Below the pieces are notes generated by a model that was not told the origin of the DNA, made no database searches, and was given only the letters and a program-made list of their open reading frames with translations. Below, in pieces: positions 34,520-43,087 of a stretch of 64,000 nucleotides of DNA (position 1 is its first letter; each line of letters begins with the position of its first letter). Source of the DNA: Parvibaculum sp963696585 (GTDB taxonomy: Bacteria; Pseudomonadota; Alphaproteobacteria; Parvibaculales; Parvibaculaceae); assembly GCA_963696585.1 (NCBI GenBank), contig CAVOKW010000010.1:71164-135163 (forward strand), in the 5' to 3' direction. The position numbers and the translations under genes are program-made.

Positions 34520-35258
34520 TGGCTCGAAAGCGGGGTCCGGCTGGTCGGCGACGGTTTTGACGCTTTTTCCGGAGATGTTTCCGGGGAGTTTGGGGCACTC
34601 ACTGGCCGGAAAGGCCCTCGAATCGGGGGTTTGGCGGCTGGAAGCGGTGGACATTCGCGATTTTGCACGCGATAAACACCGCTCTGTGGACGACACGCCT
34701 GCTGGCGGTGGGCCCGGCATGGTGATGCGGGCCGATGTGATGGCGGCGGCGGTCGATGCGGTTCACCCGCAAGATGGCTCCAGGCCATTGATTTATTTAA
34801 GCCCTCGTGGCGCGCCCTTGACCCAGGACCGGGTCAGGCGGCTGGCGGCGGGGCCGGGCGTAACGCTCGTATGCGGTCGTTTTGAGGGTCTTGACGAGCG
34901 GGTCATCGAGGCGCGCGGCATGGAAGAAATAAGCCTGGGTGACTTTGTGTTGTCAGGCGGCGAGCCGGCAGCGCTGGCGCTGCTCGATGCCGTGGTCCGG
35001 CTGCTGCCCGGGGTGATGGGCGCGGCGGCTTCTGGCGAAGATGAGAGTTTTGAAGGCGGATTGCTTGAATATCCGCATTATACAAGGCCCCAGCTGTTTG
35101 AGGGTCGCGAAATCCCGGCGGTTTTGACCTCGGGCGACCATGCAAAGGTTAAAGCATGGCGTCGGGCAGCCGCTAGAGCCCTGACAAAGGCCAGACGGCC
35201 GGATCTTTGGGATAAATTTCTCAGAGATATGACGAAAGATGGTCGCAAGACCGATTGA
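34512..35258 (+). CDS. trmD: tRNA (guanine37-N1)-methyltransferase TrmD
   Basis: 248 residues of the SPOUT family. The trefoil-knot segments are visible: PRGAPLTQDRVRRLA, LVCGRFEGLDERVIEARGME and LGDFVLSGGEPAALALLDAV, followed by the C-terminal tRNA-binding domain. It makes m1G37 and prevents frameshifting. ATG 34512 lies inside the end of rimM, implying coupled translation. Confidence 0.95.
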   Translation: MTDGSKAGSGWSATVLTLFPEMFPGSLGHSLAGKALESGVWRLEAVDIRDFARDKHRSVDDTPAGGGPGMVMRADVMAAAVDAVHPQDGSRPLIYLSPRGAPLTQDRVRRLAAGPGVTLVCGRFEGLDERVIEARGMEEISLGDFVLSGGEPAALALLDAVVRLLPGVMGAAASGEDESFEGGLLEYPHYTRPQLFEGREIPAVLTSGDHAKVKAWRRAAARALTKARRPDLWDKFLRDMTKDGRKTD

Positions 35259-35328
35259 ATTGTGATACGGAAGCGCGCTTGCAGGCCGGATTGGCTCTGC
35301 GACGCCTTCACATCTGAGGTTTGAGAAC

Positions 35329-35727
35329 ATGAATATCATCGAGCAGCTCGATCAGGAGCAAATGACAGCGCTGACCAGTGGCGGCAAGGTCATTCCCGAT
35401 TTCGCGCCTGGCGATACGGTGACCGTCAATGTGAAGGTCGTGGAAGGCACGCGTGAGCGTCTTCAGGCCTATGAAGGCGTCTGCATCGGTCGCGCGGGTG
35501 CCGGCATCAATCAGAACTTCACGGTTCGCAAGATTTCCTATGGCGAAGGTGTGGAACGCGTGTTCCCGCTCTACAGCCCGCTGGTCGACTCGATCAAGGT
35601 TGTGCGCAAGGGTCGTGTGCGTCGTGCCAAACTCTATTACCTGCGCGGTCTGCGCGGTAAGGCTGCCCGAATTATCGAGAAGCAGGATTTCAAGTCCCGT
35701 CGCGGCGAAGAAAACGGCGCAGCCTGA
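35329..35727 (+). CDS. rplS: 50S ribosomal protein L19
   Basis: 132 residues. FAPGDTVTVNVKVVEGTRER and GAGINQNFTVRKISYGEGVE are the L19 signature, with the basic VRRAKLYYLRGLRGKAARI near the C-terminus. It closes the ffh-rpsP-rimM-trmD-rplS unit; a structured terminator region follows. Confidence 0.97.
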   Translation: MNIIEQLDQEQMTALTSGGKVIPDFAPGDTVTVNVKVVEGTRERLQAYEGVCIGRAGAGINQNFTVRKISYGEGVERVFPLYSPLVDSIKVVRKGRVRRAKLYYLRGLRGKAARIIEKQDFKSRRGEENGAA

Positions 35728-35762
35728 TTTTTCATCTGCCTTTCCGGCAGATGCTCCAAGCG

Positions 35763-35797
35763 AGCGGGCAGGGCGCCAGACGCCCGGGCCCGCTTTT
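35763..35797 (+). terminator. Composite hairpin terminator after rplS
   Basis: Outer arms AGCGGGC / GCCCGCT enclose an inner stem GGGCG / CGCCC and are followed by TTT. A second, simple hairpin (CATCTGCC/GGCAGATG, 35733-35753) lies just before it without a T run. Confidence 0.65.
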
Positions 35798-35807
35798 CTA
35801 TTGGCGC

Positions 35808-35893
35808 GTCATTGCGAGGAGGGTTTGCGACGAAGCAATCCGGTGCGCCGTGACCCCGGATTGCCGCGCCCCCCGAGGGGGGCTTGCAATGAC
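35808..35893. repeat. Palindromic REP-like element (CATTGCGAGGA...GCAATGAC type)
   Basis: The outer arms GTCATTGC (35808-35815) and GCAATGAC (35886-35893) and the inner arms GCAATCCGG (35835-35843) and CCGGATTGC (35856-35864) form a cruciform-like unit. The left part, CATTGCGAGGAGGGTTTGCG, resembles a palindromic repeat family I know from several alphaproteobacteria, in which a gene-rich genome carries many intergenic copies. Within the right half is CCCCCCGAGGGGGG. It sits between rplS and leuC, and only one copy was found in this window. Confidence 0.7.
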
Positions 35894-35926
35894 AAAGATT
35901 GATGTTTCGAAGAACGAGGAAAGAAA

Positions 35927-37333
35927 ATGTCTGCACCGCGCACCATGTACGACAAGATCTGGGACGCCCATCTCGTTGACATGCAGGAGGATGGCACCGG
36001 CCTTCTCTATATCGATCGGCATCTGGTGCATGAAGTGACAAGCCCGCAGGCTTTTGAAGGTTTGCGCATGAGCGGTCGCAAGGTTCATGCGCCGCAAAAG
36101 ACACTGGCCGTTGCCGACCACAATGTGCCGACCACCGATCGCGCCCACGGCATTGCCGACGAGGAAAGCCGCATCCAGGTGCAGACGCTGGAAGACAATG
36201 CCAAAGAGTTCGGTATCGATTATTTGCAGATGTCGGACATTCGTCAGGGCATCGTTCACATTGTCGGACCGGAACAGGGTTTCACGCTGCCCGGCACGAC
36301 GATTGTGTGCGGTGACAGCCATACCTCGACGCATGGCGCGTTTGGGGCGCTGGCGCATGGCATCGGCACTTCCGAAGTCGAGCATGTGCTCGCCACGCAA
36401 ACGCTCATTCAGGCCAAGGCCAAGAACATGCGCATCAATGTGGTGGGCAAGGCGCCGGAAGGCTTTACGGCCAAGGACATTGCGCTGGCGATCATCGGCC
36501 AGATCGGCACGGCAGGCGGCACAGGCTATGTGATCGAATATGCAGGCGAAGCGGTGCAGGCGCTTTCCATGGAAGGCCGCATGACACTTTGCAACATGAC
36601 GATTGAAGCGGGTGCCCGCGCCGGTCTCGTCGCGCCAGACGACAAGACCTACGCCTATATCAAGGGTCGTCCGCGCGCGCCAAAGGGTGCCGCATGGGAA
36701 ATGGCTGAAAGCTACTGGCGCACGCTGCCGTCTGATGCGGGCGCGCATTTCGATTCCGAAATCACGGTCGATATTGCGGCGCTGCCACCGCTTGTCACCT
36801 GGGGCACAAGCCCGCAGGATGTCATCAAGATCACCGATGTGGTCCCCGATCCGGCCAAGGTCGCCGACGAACATCGCGCCAAGGCGATGCAGCGTTCGCT
36901 CGACTATATGGGGCTGACGGCTGGCACGCCGATCAGCCAGGTCAAGATTGACCGCGTCTTTATCGGCTCCTGCACCAATGGCCGCATTGAAGATCTGCGC
37001 GCAGCCGCCGTTGTCGCCAAGGGCAAGAAAGTTGCTTCAAGCGTCAATGCGATGGTGGTGCCGGGGTCGGGTCTTGTGAAAGAGCAGGCGGAAGCCGAAG
37101 GCCTCGACAAGATTTTCATTGAGGCGGGCTTTGAGTGGCGTGAACCCGGCTGCTCCATGTGCCTTGCCATGAATGCCGACAAGCTCGCGCCCGGCGAGCG
37201 TTGCGCCTCGACCTCCAACCGCAATTTTGAAGGCCGTCAGGGCCGTGGTGGCCGCACGCATCTCGTTTCGCCCGCCATGGCGGCGGCAGCGGCGATTGCC
37301 GGACATTTCGTCGATGTTCGTGACATGAAATGA
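35927..37333 (+). CDS. leuC: 3-isopropylmalate dehydratase large subunit
   Basis: 468 residues, aconitase superfamily. With LeuD it isomerises 2- to 3-isopropylmalate in leucine synthesis. The Fe-S ligands are in GSCTNGRIEDLRAA and EPGCSMCLAMN. ATG 35927 follows GAGGAAAGAAA. A short gap of about 50 bases separates it from leuD. Confidence 0.97.
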   Translation: MSAPRTMYDKIWDAHLVDMQEDGTGLLYIDRHLVHEVTSPQAFEGLRMSGRKVHAPQKTLAVADHNVPTTDRAHGIADEESRIQVQTLEDNAKEFGIDYLQMSDIRQGIVHIVGPEQGFTLPGTTIVCGDSHTSTHGAFGALAHGIGTSEVEHVLATQTLIQAKAKNMRINVVGKAPEGFTAKDIALAIIGQIGTAGGTGYVIEYAGEAVQALSMEGRMTLCNMTIEAGARAGLVAPDDKTYAYIKGRPRAPKGAAWEMAESYWRTLPSDAGAHFDSEITVDIAALPPLVTWGTSPQDVIKITDVVPDPAKVADEHRAKAMQRSLDYMGLTAGTPISQVKIDRVFIGSCTNGRIEDLRAAAVVAKGKKVASSVNAMVVPGSGLVKEQAEAEGLDKIFIEAGFEWREPGCSMCLAMNADKLAPGERCASTSNRNFEGRQGRGGRTHLVSPAMAAAAAIAGHFVDVRDMK

Positions 37334-37385
37334 AGGCTTAAAGCCCCTCCCCCTTGCGGGGAGGGCTATGAGAGGATGAAGGTTG

Positions 37386-37991
37386 ATGGACAAGTTCAAC
37401 AAACTGACGGGCGTTGCCGCGCCGCTCAACATGATCAATGTCGATACCGACATGATCATCCCCAAGCAGTTCCTCAAGACGATCAAGCGCACGGGGCTCG
37501 GCAAGAACCTGTTTGACGAAATGCGTTTTGACGACAAGGGTCAGGAACGGCCTGATTTCGTTTTGAACAAGCCCGCCTATCGCAAGGCGCAGATCCTTGT
37601 GACGGGGGATAATTTCGGCTGCGGGTCGTCGCGCGAACATGCGCCCTGGGCGCTGCTTGATTTTGGCATTCGCTGCGTCATTGCGCCGAGCTTTGCCGAT
37701 ATTTTCTTCAACAATTGTTTCCAGAACGGCATTCTGCCGATCGTGTTGCCGCAATCCGATGTCGACAAGCTGATGGATGATGCCGAACGCGGCGCCAATG
37801 CCGTGGTGACGGTTGATCTTGAAGCGCAGGAAATTCGCGGTCCCGATGGCGGCGTCATCGCGTTTGAGGTCGATGCCTTCCGCAAGCATTGCCTGCTCAA
37901 CGGTCTTGATGGCGTCGGTCTGACGCTTCAGAAAGTTGACACGATCAAAACATATGAAGACAGGCAGCGCATCGAGCAGCCCTGGCTGTAG
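37386..37991 (+). CDS. leuD: 3-isopropylmalate dehydratase small subunit
   Basis: 201 residues with the swivel-domain motif DNFGCGSSREHAPWALLDFG and NVDTDMIIPKQFLKTI near the N-terminus. ATG 37386 with AAGG upstream was chosen over an in-frame TTG one codon earlier. Partner of LeuC in the same operon. Confidence 0.96.
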   Translation: MDKFNKLTGVAAPLNMINVDTDMIIPKQFLKTIKRTGLGKNLFDEMRFDDKGQERPDFVLNKPAYRKAQILVTGDNFGCGSSREHAPWALLDFGIRCVIAPSFADIFFNNCFQNGILPIVLPQSDVDKLMDDAERGANAVVTVDLEAQEIRGPDGGVIAFEVDAFRKHCLLNGLDGVGLTLQKVDTIKTYEDRQRIEQPWL

Positions 37992-38058
37992 AACAACCTC
38001 CCCCTCAGGAGGGAGGGTGGATCGATAAAATTGAAGATACGGAAAGCAAGAGAAAAGA

Positions 38059-39165
38059 ATGACGAAGAACATCCTCATCGTGGCGGGCGACGGCATCGGC
38101 CCGGAAGTCATGGGCGAAGTCGAACGGGTGATCGGCTGGTTCAATGCAAGCCGGGGCTTTGACGCCAAGGTCGAGCATGAGCTGGTTGGCGGCTGCTGCT
38201 ATGACGCGCATGGCGTGGCGGTGAGCGATGCGACGGTCGAAAAGGCGAAGGCGGCGGATGCCGTGCTGCTTGGCGCTGTCGGTGGGCCGAAGTGGGACAA
38301 TGTGCCTTATGATGTGCGACCGGAAGCGGGCCTTCTGCGGTTGCGCAAGGATCTTGAACTTTTCGCCAATTTGCGCCCGGCCATGTGCTTTGCCGCGCTG
38401 GCGGATGCGTCCTCACTCAAGCGTGAGCTTGTCGAGGGTCTCGACATCATGATCGTGCGCGAGCTGACGGGCGGCGTCTATTTCGGCGAGCCCAAGCTCA
38501 TTGAAGATATCGGCAATGGTGAGCGCCGCGGCATCGACACGCAGGTTTATACGACGCATGAAATCCGTCGTATCGCGGCGGTTGCGTTCGAGCTTGCCCG
38601 CAAGCGCGACAATCGCGTCATGTCGGTTGAAAAGCGCAATGTGATGAAGTCCGGTGTGCTGTGGCATGAAGAAGTCGTCAAGCTGCACAAGGAGCAATAT
38701 GCCGATGTGAAGCTCGATCATATGCTCGCCGACAATTGCGGTATGCAGCTCGTGCGCAACCCGAAGCAGTTCGATGTGATCGTCACCGATAATCTCTTTG
38801 GCGACATGCTCTCGGATGTGGCCTCGATGCTGACGGGTTCGCTCGGCATGCTCGCCTCTGCCTCGCTCGGTGCGAAAGACGCCAATGGCAAGGCCAAGGC
38901 GCTTTACGAGCCGGTGCATGGTTCGGCGCCTGACATTGCCGGGACGGGCGCTGCCAATCCCATCGCCTCGATCCTCAGCTTTGCCATGGCGCTGCGCTAT
39001 ACGTTTGAACAAGGGGCAGATGCCGACCTGCTCGAAAAGGCCGTCGATCAGGTGCTCGCCGATGGTTATCGCACGGGCGACATCATGCAACCAGGCATGA
39101 CAAAAATCGGCACGCGCGAAATGGGTGATGTCATTCTTGCCGCGCTCGACAAGCTCAACGCCTGA
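38059..39165 (+). CDS. leuB: 3-isopropylmalate dehydrogenase
   Basis: 368 residues. It oxidises and decarboxylates 3-isopropylmalate with NAD. Motifs include GDGIGPEVMGEVERVI, RELTGGVYFGEP, TDNLFGDMLSDVASML and YEPVHGSAPDIAGTGAANP. It follows leuD by 67 bases; asd follows 39 bases later, in the order usual for this order of bacteria. Confidence 0.97.
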   Translation: MTKNILIVAGDGIGPEVMGEVERVIGWFNASRGFDAKVEHELVGGCCYDAHGVAVSDATVEKAKAADAVLLGAVGGPKWDNVPYDVRPEAGLLRLRKDLELFANLRPAMCFAALADASSLKRELVEGLDIMIVRELTGGVYFGEPKLIEDIGNGERRGIDTQVYTTHEIRRIAAVAFELARKRDNRVMSVEKRNVMKSGVLWHEEVVKLHKEQYADVKLDHMLADNCGMQLVRNPKQFDVIVTDNLFGDMLSDVASMLTGSLGMLASASLGAKDANGKAKALYEPVHGSAPDIAGTGAANPIASILSFAMALRYTFEQGADADLLEKAVDQVLADGYRTGDIMQPGMTKIGTREMGDVILAALDKLNA

Positions 39166-39204
39166 GATCAATGCGCGCCGCCGGGCGCCTGAAGGAGAGA
39201 AATC

Positions 39205-40227
39205 ATGGGCTACAAGATCGCCGTTGTCGGTGCGACGGGCAATGTGGGCCAGGAGATGCTCAACATTCTGGCTGAACGCGAATTCCCCGCTGACGAAGTG
39301 GTGGCGCTGGCATCGCGCGCGAGCGTCGGTCGCGAAGTTTCCTATGGCGACCGCACGCTCAAGGTCAAAGCCATCGAGCAATATGATTTTGCCGGAACCG
39401 ATATTTGTCTGATGGCGGTGAGCAGCAAGCTTGCCGAGGAATGGGCGCCGCGCATCGCCGCCAAGGGTTGTGTGGTGATCGACAATTCATCGCGCTTTCG
39501 CATGGACCCCGATGTGCCGCTGATCGTGCCGGAAGTGAATGCGAGCGCGATTGCGGGCTATACCAGGAAGATGATCATTGCGAATCCCAACTGCTCGACG
39601 GCGCAGATGGTGGTGGCCCTGAAGCCGTTGCATGATGCGGCGGTCATCAAGCGCGTTGTTGTCTCGACCTATCAATCGGTTTCAGGTGCGGGGCGCGAGG
39701 CGATGGATGAACTTTTCACGCAGACACGCGCTGTCTTTGTGAATGACGAAATCGTTCGCGAACAGTTCACCAAGCAGATTGCCTTCAACGTCATCCCGCA
39801 TATTGACGACTTCATGGAAGACGGCGCCACGAAAGAAGAGTGGAAGATGGTCGTCGAAACAAAGAAGATCCTCGACCCCAGGATCAAGCTGACCGCAACA
39901 TGCGTGCGGGTGCCGGTATTTGTGGGTCACTCGGAAGCGATCAATATCGAGTTTGAAAATCCGATCTCGGATGAAGAGGCGCGCGAATTGCTGCGAGAAG
40001 CGCCGGGCTGTCTCGTTGTCGACAAGCGCGAGGATGGCGGCTATATCACGCCGCTCGAATGTGTGGGCGACTTCGCCACCTATATCAGCCGCATTCGCAC
40101 GGATCCGACCATCGATAATGGCCTGAATATCTGGGTCGTGTCGGATAATCTGCGCAAGGGCGCTGCATTGAATGCCGTTCAAATTGCCGAAACGCTGGGC
40201 GCGCGTTATCTCAAAAAGGCGGCCTGA
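39205..40227 (+). CDS. asd: Aspartate-semialdehyde dehydrogenase
   Basis: 340 residues. VVGATGNVGQEML binds NADP, and the catalytic Cys130 is in NPNCSTAQMV; the substrate-binding region is VSTYQSVSGAGREAMDEL. It provides aspartate semialdehyde for lysine, threonine and methionine synthesis. AAGGAGAGAAATC precedes the ATG. Confidence 0.96.
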   Translation: MGYKIAVVGATGNVGQEMLNILAEREFPADEVVALASRASVGREVSYGDRTLKVKAIEQYDFAGTDICLMAVSSKLAEEWAPRIAAKGCVVIDNSSRFRMDPDVPLIVPEVNASAIAGYTRKMIIANPNCSTAQMVVALKPLHDAAVIKRVVVSTYQSVSGAGREAMDELFTQTRAVFVNDEIVREQFTKQIAFNVIPHIDDFMEDGATKEEWKMVVETKKILDPRIKLTATCVRVPVFVGHSEAINIEFENPISDEEARELLREAPGCLVVDKREDGGYITPLECVGDFATYISRIRTDPTIDNGLNIWVVSDNLRKGAALNAVQIAETLGARYLKKAA

Positions 40228-40439
40228 ACCGGAAGCGGCTCGACAGAAGCGATCCGCCCTGCCTGATAGCGCAAGGTCTTTTCGCAGGTGCCGCCTTCCA
40301 AATCAGGCATGGTCATCTTGATCGTCGCATCGTGACGAATCCTGTCTTCACCAGCCAGATGCACGAAGCTGTCACCCCTGGCATGGGGCGTATTATGCTT
40401 GTATCTGGCGCAGTTACAATCGCAGCTGCCGCGAGGATA
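40206..40439 (-). pseudogene. Possible small gene or gene remnant between asd and the Amt-kinase
   Basis: On the minus strand a frame of 77 sense codons, open from 40439 and ending inside the 3' end of asd, reads plausibly as protein: PRGSCDCNCARYKHNT, then ARGDSFVHLAGEDRIRHD and MTMPDLEGGTCEKTLRYQ. It has no good start codon; a TAA blocks it upstream at 40440-40442, and the nearest internal start would be a GTG (VHLAGED). In the neighbouring frame the upstream part reads IVNILAAAAIVTAPDTS, like a signal peptide. Together this suggests a secreted small protein broken by a frameshift, but chance cannot be excluded. Confidence 0.3.
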
Positions 40440-40501
40440 TTAACGATGTATGACTGAAACGATCCCGGAAACCCTCATGGTGATTGAGCCAAAGGGTTGA
40501 G

Positions 40502-40527
40502 TGGAAAGGTAAAACTTAACCTTTCCA
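40502..40527. promoter_or_regulatory. Nine-bp inverted repeat upstream of the Amt-kinase gene
   Basis: TGGAAAGGT and ACCTTTCCA are separated by eight A/T-rich bases and end 39 bases before the proposed start. It could be an operator or an mRNA hairpin. It does not match the NtrC consensus. Confidence 0.5.
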
Positions 40528-40566
40528 TGGAACACTGCGCCCTTGTTCCTGGTTCAGAGGTGCGTG

Positions 40567-42720
40567 GTGGAATCGACAGCCCAGTCCATAGATATCTTGT
40601 GGGTGCTTGTTTGCACAATTCTTGTCATGCTGATGCAGGCAGGATTTGCCTGTCTTGAGTCAGGGCTTGTCCGCGCCAAGAACTCCATCAATGTCGCCGT
40701 CAAGAACGCCATCGACTTCTGCATAGCGGGTCTTGGATTTTGGGCCATCGGCTTTGGCCTGATGTTTGGCGCCACGGCTTACGGAGTCTTCGGCACCACG
40801 GACTTCATGCTCAGGGGCAATGTGGTCAATGATGCCAGCGCTGCCTGGATCATGGTCTTCTTTTTCTTTCAGCTCGCCTTTTGTTCGACATCAACGACCA
40901 TTGTGTCCGGTGCCGTCGCTGAGCGCATGAGCTTCCTCGGCTATATCGTGACCGCCGCCATTCTCAGCACCTTCATCTATCCGATTTTCGGGCATTGGGC
41001 ATGGGGCGGTTTGCTTGCGGGGCAATCAGCGGGCTGGCTGGAGGAACGCGGGTTTATCGACTTTGCCGGTTCGACAGTGGTGCATAGCGTTGGCGGCTGG
41101 ATCGCGCTTGCCGCCATTCTGGTCATGGGGCCACGTCTCGGCCGCTTTGGTCCAGGTGGTCACAAGATCGAGGGCCACGACATGCCCATGGCGACACTCG
41201 GCATGTTTCTGCTCTGGATTGGCTGGTTCGGATTTAATGGCGGCTCGACGCTGGCGCTCAATGCATCGGTACCCTTTGTCCTTGTGCATACGATGATGGC
41301 GGCCGCTGCCGGCGGACTTTCGGCCACGCTGCTGAGCTGGATGCGTTCGGGACTGCCTGACGTCGCGGCGACACTCAACGGCATACTCGCGGGACTTGTC
41401 GCCGTCACGGCTAATTGTCACGTGGTGGATACGGGGGGCGCCGTTGCCATCGGGCTTATCGGCGGCATGATCTGCATCTTTGCCAGCGATATCATGACCT
41501 ATTTTGAAATTGATGATGCCGTTGATGCCGTGCCGGTGCATCTGGCGGCGGGTGTCTGGGGGACTTTGGCGGTCGCGATTTTTGGCGATCCCTCGCAGTT
41601 TCCTGCCGGTCATACGCGCCTGGAACAATTGGCTGTGCAGGGAGAGGGTGTTTTGGCTGCGGGTATTTTTGCCTTTAGCTCCGCGTATATTCTGCTGCGC
41701 ATTATTGATCGATATCTGCCCTTGCGGGTATCAAGTGAGGACGAGGCCATCGGCCTCAACGTGTCGGAGCATGGGGCTTCAAGCGCCCTTCTCGATGTGT
41801 TGGGCGCCATGGAACATCAGGCCGCGCGGGGCGATTTTTCAAAACCCTTGACGGTGGAGCCGTTTACGGAGGCGGGTGAAATTGCCAGCCGCTATAATCT
41901 GGTGCTTGAGAAATTCAACCATGAAGTCGCCGTGCGCGAGCAAACGTTTGACAAGTTGCGCGAGGCACGTGACTCAGCCGAGCTTGCCAATGCGTCCAAG
42001 TCACAGTTCCTTGCCAATATGAGCCATGAGTTGCGCACGCCGCTCAATGCCATTATCGGATTTTCCGAATTGATCAATCATGAACTGTTCGGACCGATCG
42101 GCAATGATCGGTACAAGGAATATGTCAGCGACATCTACAAATCGTCAAGCCATCTTCTCAGTCTGATCAATGACATTCTCGATCTTTCCAAGATCGAGGC
42201 CGATCGCTATGAGCTTTATGAAGAAGAGCTTGATGTCGCCGATGTGATGGCAAGCTGCAAACACATGATCCGCCACAGGGCGCAAGAAGCTGCCGTCGAT
42301 CTCTCCGTCTCAGTGTCACCAACATTGCCAGGCTTGATTGCCGACAAGCGTGCCCTGCGCCAGATGATCCTCAATCTGGTATCGAACGCGGTCAAGTTCA
42401 CGCCCCGCGGCGGTTATATCGAGCTATCCGCCTTTCTGGAGCCCGACCAGCGCATCGCGTTGCGCGTCCGCGACACGGGTATCGGTATTGCCAAGGCAGA
42501 TATTCCGACAGCGCTCGAACCCTTCCGCCAGATTGGCAAGGACTCAAATGTCTATTCGACGGAAGGCACCGGACTTGGCTTGCCCCTCACAAATGCGCTG
42601 GCGCGTATGCATGGCGCGACGCTGGTGATTGAATCGGAACCGGGTGTCGGCACCACGATCACCATTCGCATGCCTTATAGTCGCGTTGCGCAGGCCGAGC
42701 CAAAGCGCATTGCCGGCTAA
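40567..42720 (+). CDS. Ammonium transporter fused to a histidine kinase
   Basis: Protein of about 717 residues. Residues 1-390 are an Amt domain with eleven predicted helices. Key Amt residues are kept: Asp in FIDFAGSTVVH, the twin histidines His173 and His325, the Phe gate in LLWIGWFGFNGG, and AERM after the pore segment. A short linker (GLNVSEHGASSALLDVL) leads to a kinase: H-box FLANMSHELRTPLNAIIGFS with His487, N-box NLVSNAVKFTP, G1 VRDTGIGI and G2 GTGLGLPL. There is no receiver domain at the end and no response regulator, glnK or amtB next to it. Such fusions are known as ammonium sensors. GTG 40567 is chosen with CAGAGG six bases upstream; an in-frame TTG at 40543 is an alternative. Probably inner membrane, signalling extracellular ammonium. 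Confidence 0.9.
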   Translation: MESTAQSIDILWVLVCTILVMLMQAGFACLESGLVRAKNSINVAVKNAIDFCIAGLGFWAIGFGLMFGATAYGVFGTTDFMLRGNVVNDASAAWIMVFFFFQLAFCSTSTTIVSGAVAERMSFLGYIVTAAILSTFIYPIFGHWAWGGLLAGQSAGWLEERGFIDFAGSTVVHSVGGWIALAAILVMGPRLGRFGPGGHKIEGHDMPMATLGMFLLWIGWFGFNGGSTLALNASVPFVLVHTMMAAAAGGLSATLLSWMRSGLPDVAATLNGILAGLVAVTANCHVVDTGGAVAIGLIGGMICIFASDIMTYFEIDDAVDAVPVHLAAGVWGTLAVAIFGDPSQFPAGHTRLEQLAVQGEGVLAAGIFAFSSAYILLRIIDRYLPLRVSSEDEAIGLNVSEHGASSALLDVLGAMEHQAARGDFSKPLTVEPFTEAGEIASRYNLVLEKFNHEVAVREQTFDKLREARDSAELANASKSQFLANMSHELRTPLNAIIGFSELINHELFGPIGNDRYKEYVSDIYKSSSHLLSLINDILDLSKIEADRYELYEEELDVADVMASCKHMIRHRAQEAAVDLSVSVSPTLPGLIADKRALRQMILNLVSNAVKFTPRGGYIELSAFLEPDQRIALRVRDTGIGIAKADIPTALEPFRQIGKDSNVYSTEGTGLGLPLTNALARMHGATLVIESEPGVGTTITIRMPYSRVAQAEPKRIAG

Positions 42721-43087
42721 AGGCGTTTCACAGCGGCTGCGGCGGTCGGGGATTGCAGCAATGCCGTGGCCCGTGCCAGGCAACACGTCGCTGCTCCCAT
42801 GGGCAAGGCTCAAAGTTTTCGGGGCGACCCAAGCCCGGATGGTGCGAGAGTGTGAGTGTGGGCAGGGGCCAGACCCTATGCCCCAAAGCAGCAGCGGCCA
42901 GACACTGGCCGAATTGCCAACGGCACCGGCCACGACCTGACTGGAGATGGATAAGATCGCCGCCATATGATTTGCGATTTGCCCCGGTCCGAGGACTGAT
43001 CCTGCAATTCCCGCTTCACAGGACCTCATTCGCTTTATAGTGTGCCTGAAGCTGCCGACAAAAACATCAGCAAGACCGAGAGTGCCC
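42721..43087. other. Gene-free stretch, no recognised feature
   Basis: 367 bases between the Amt-kinase and the CoA lyase. Open frames on the minus strand run over into the kinase gene and have no ribosome site. I see no strong hairpin or repeat. Confidence 0.6.
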
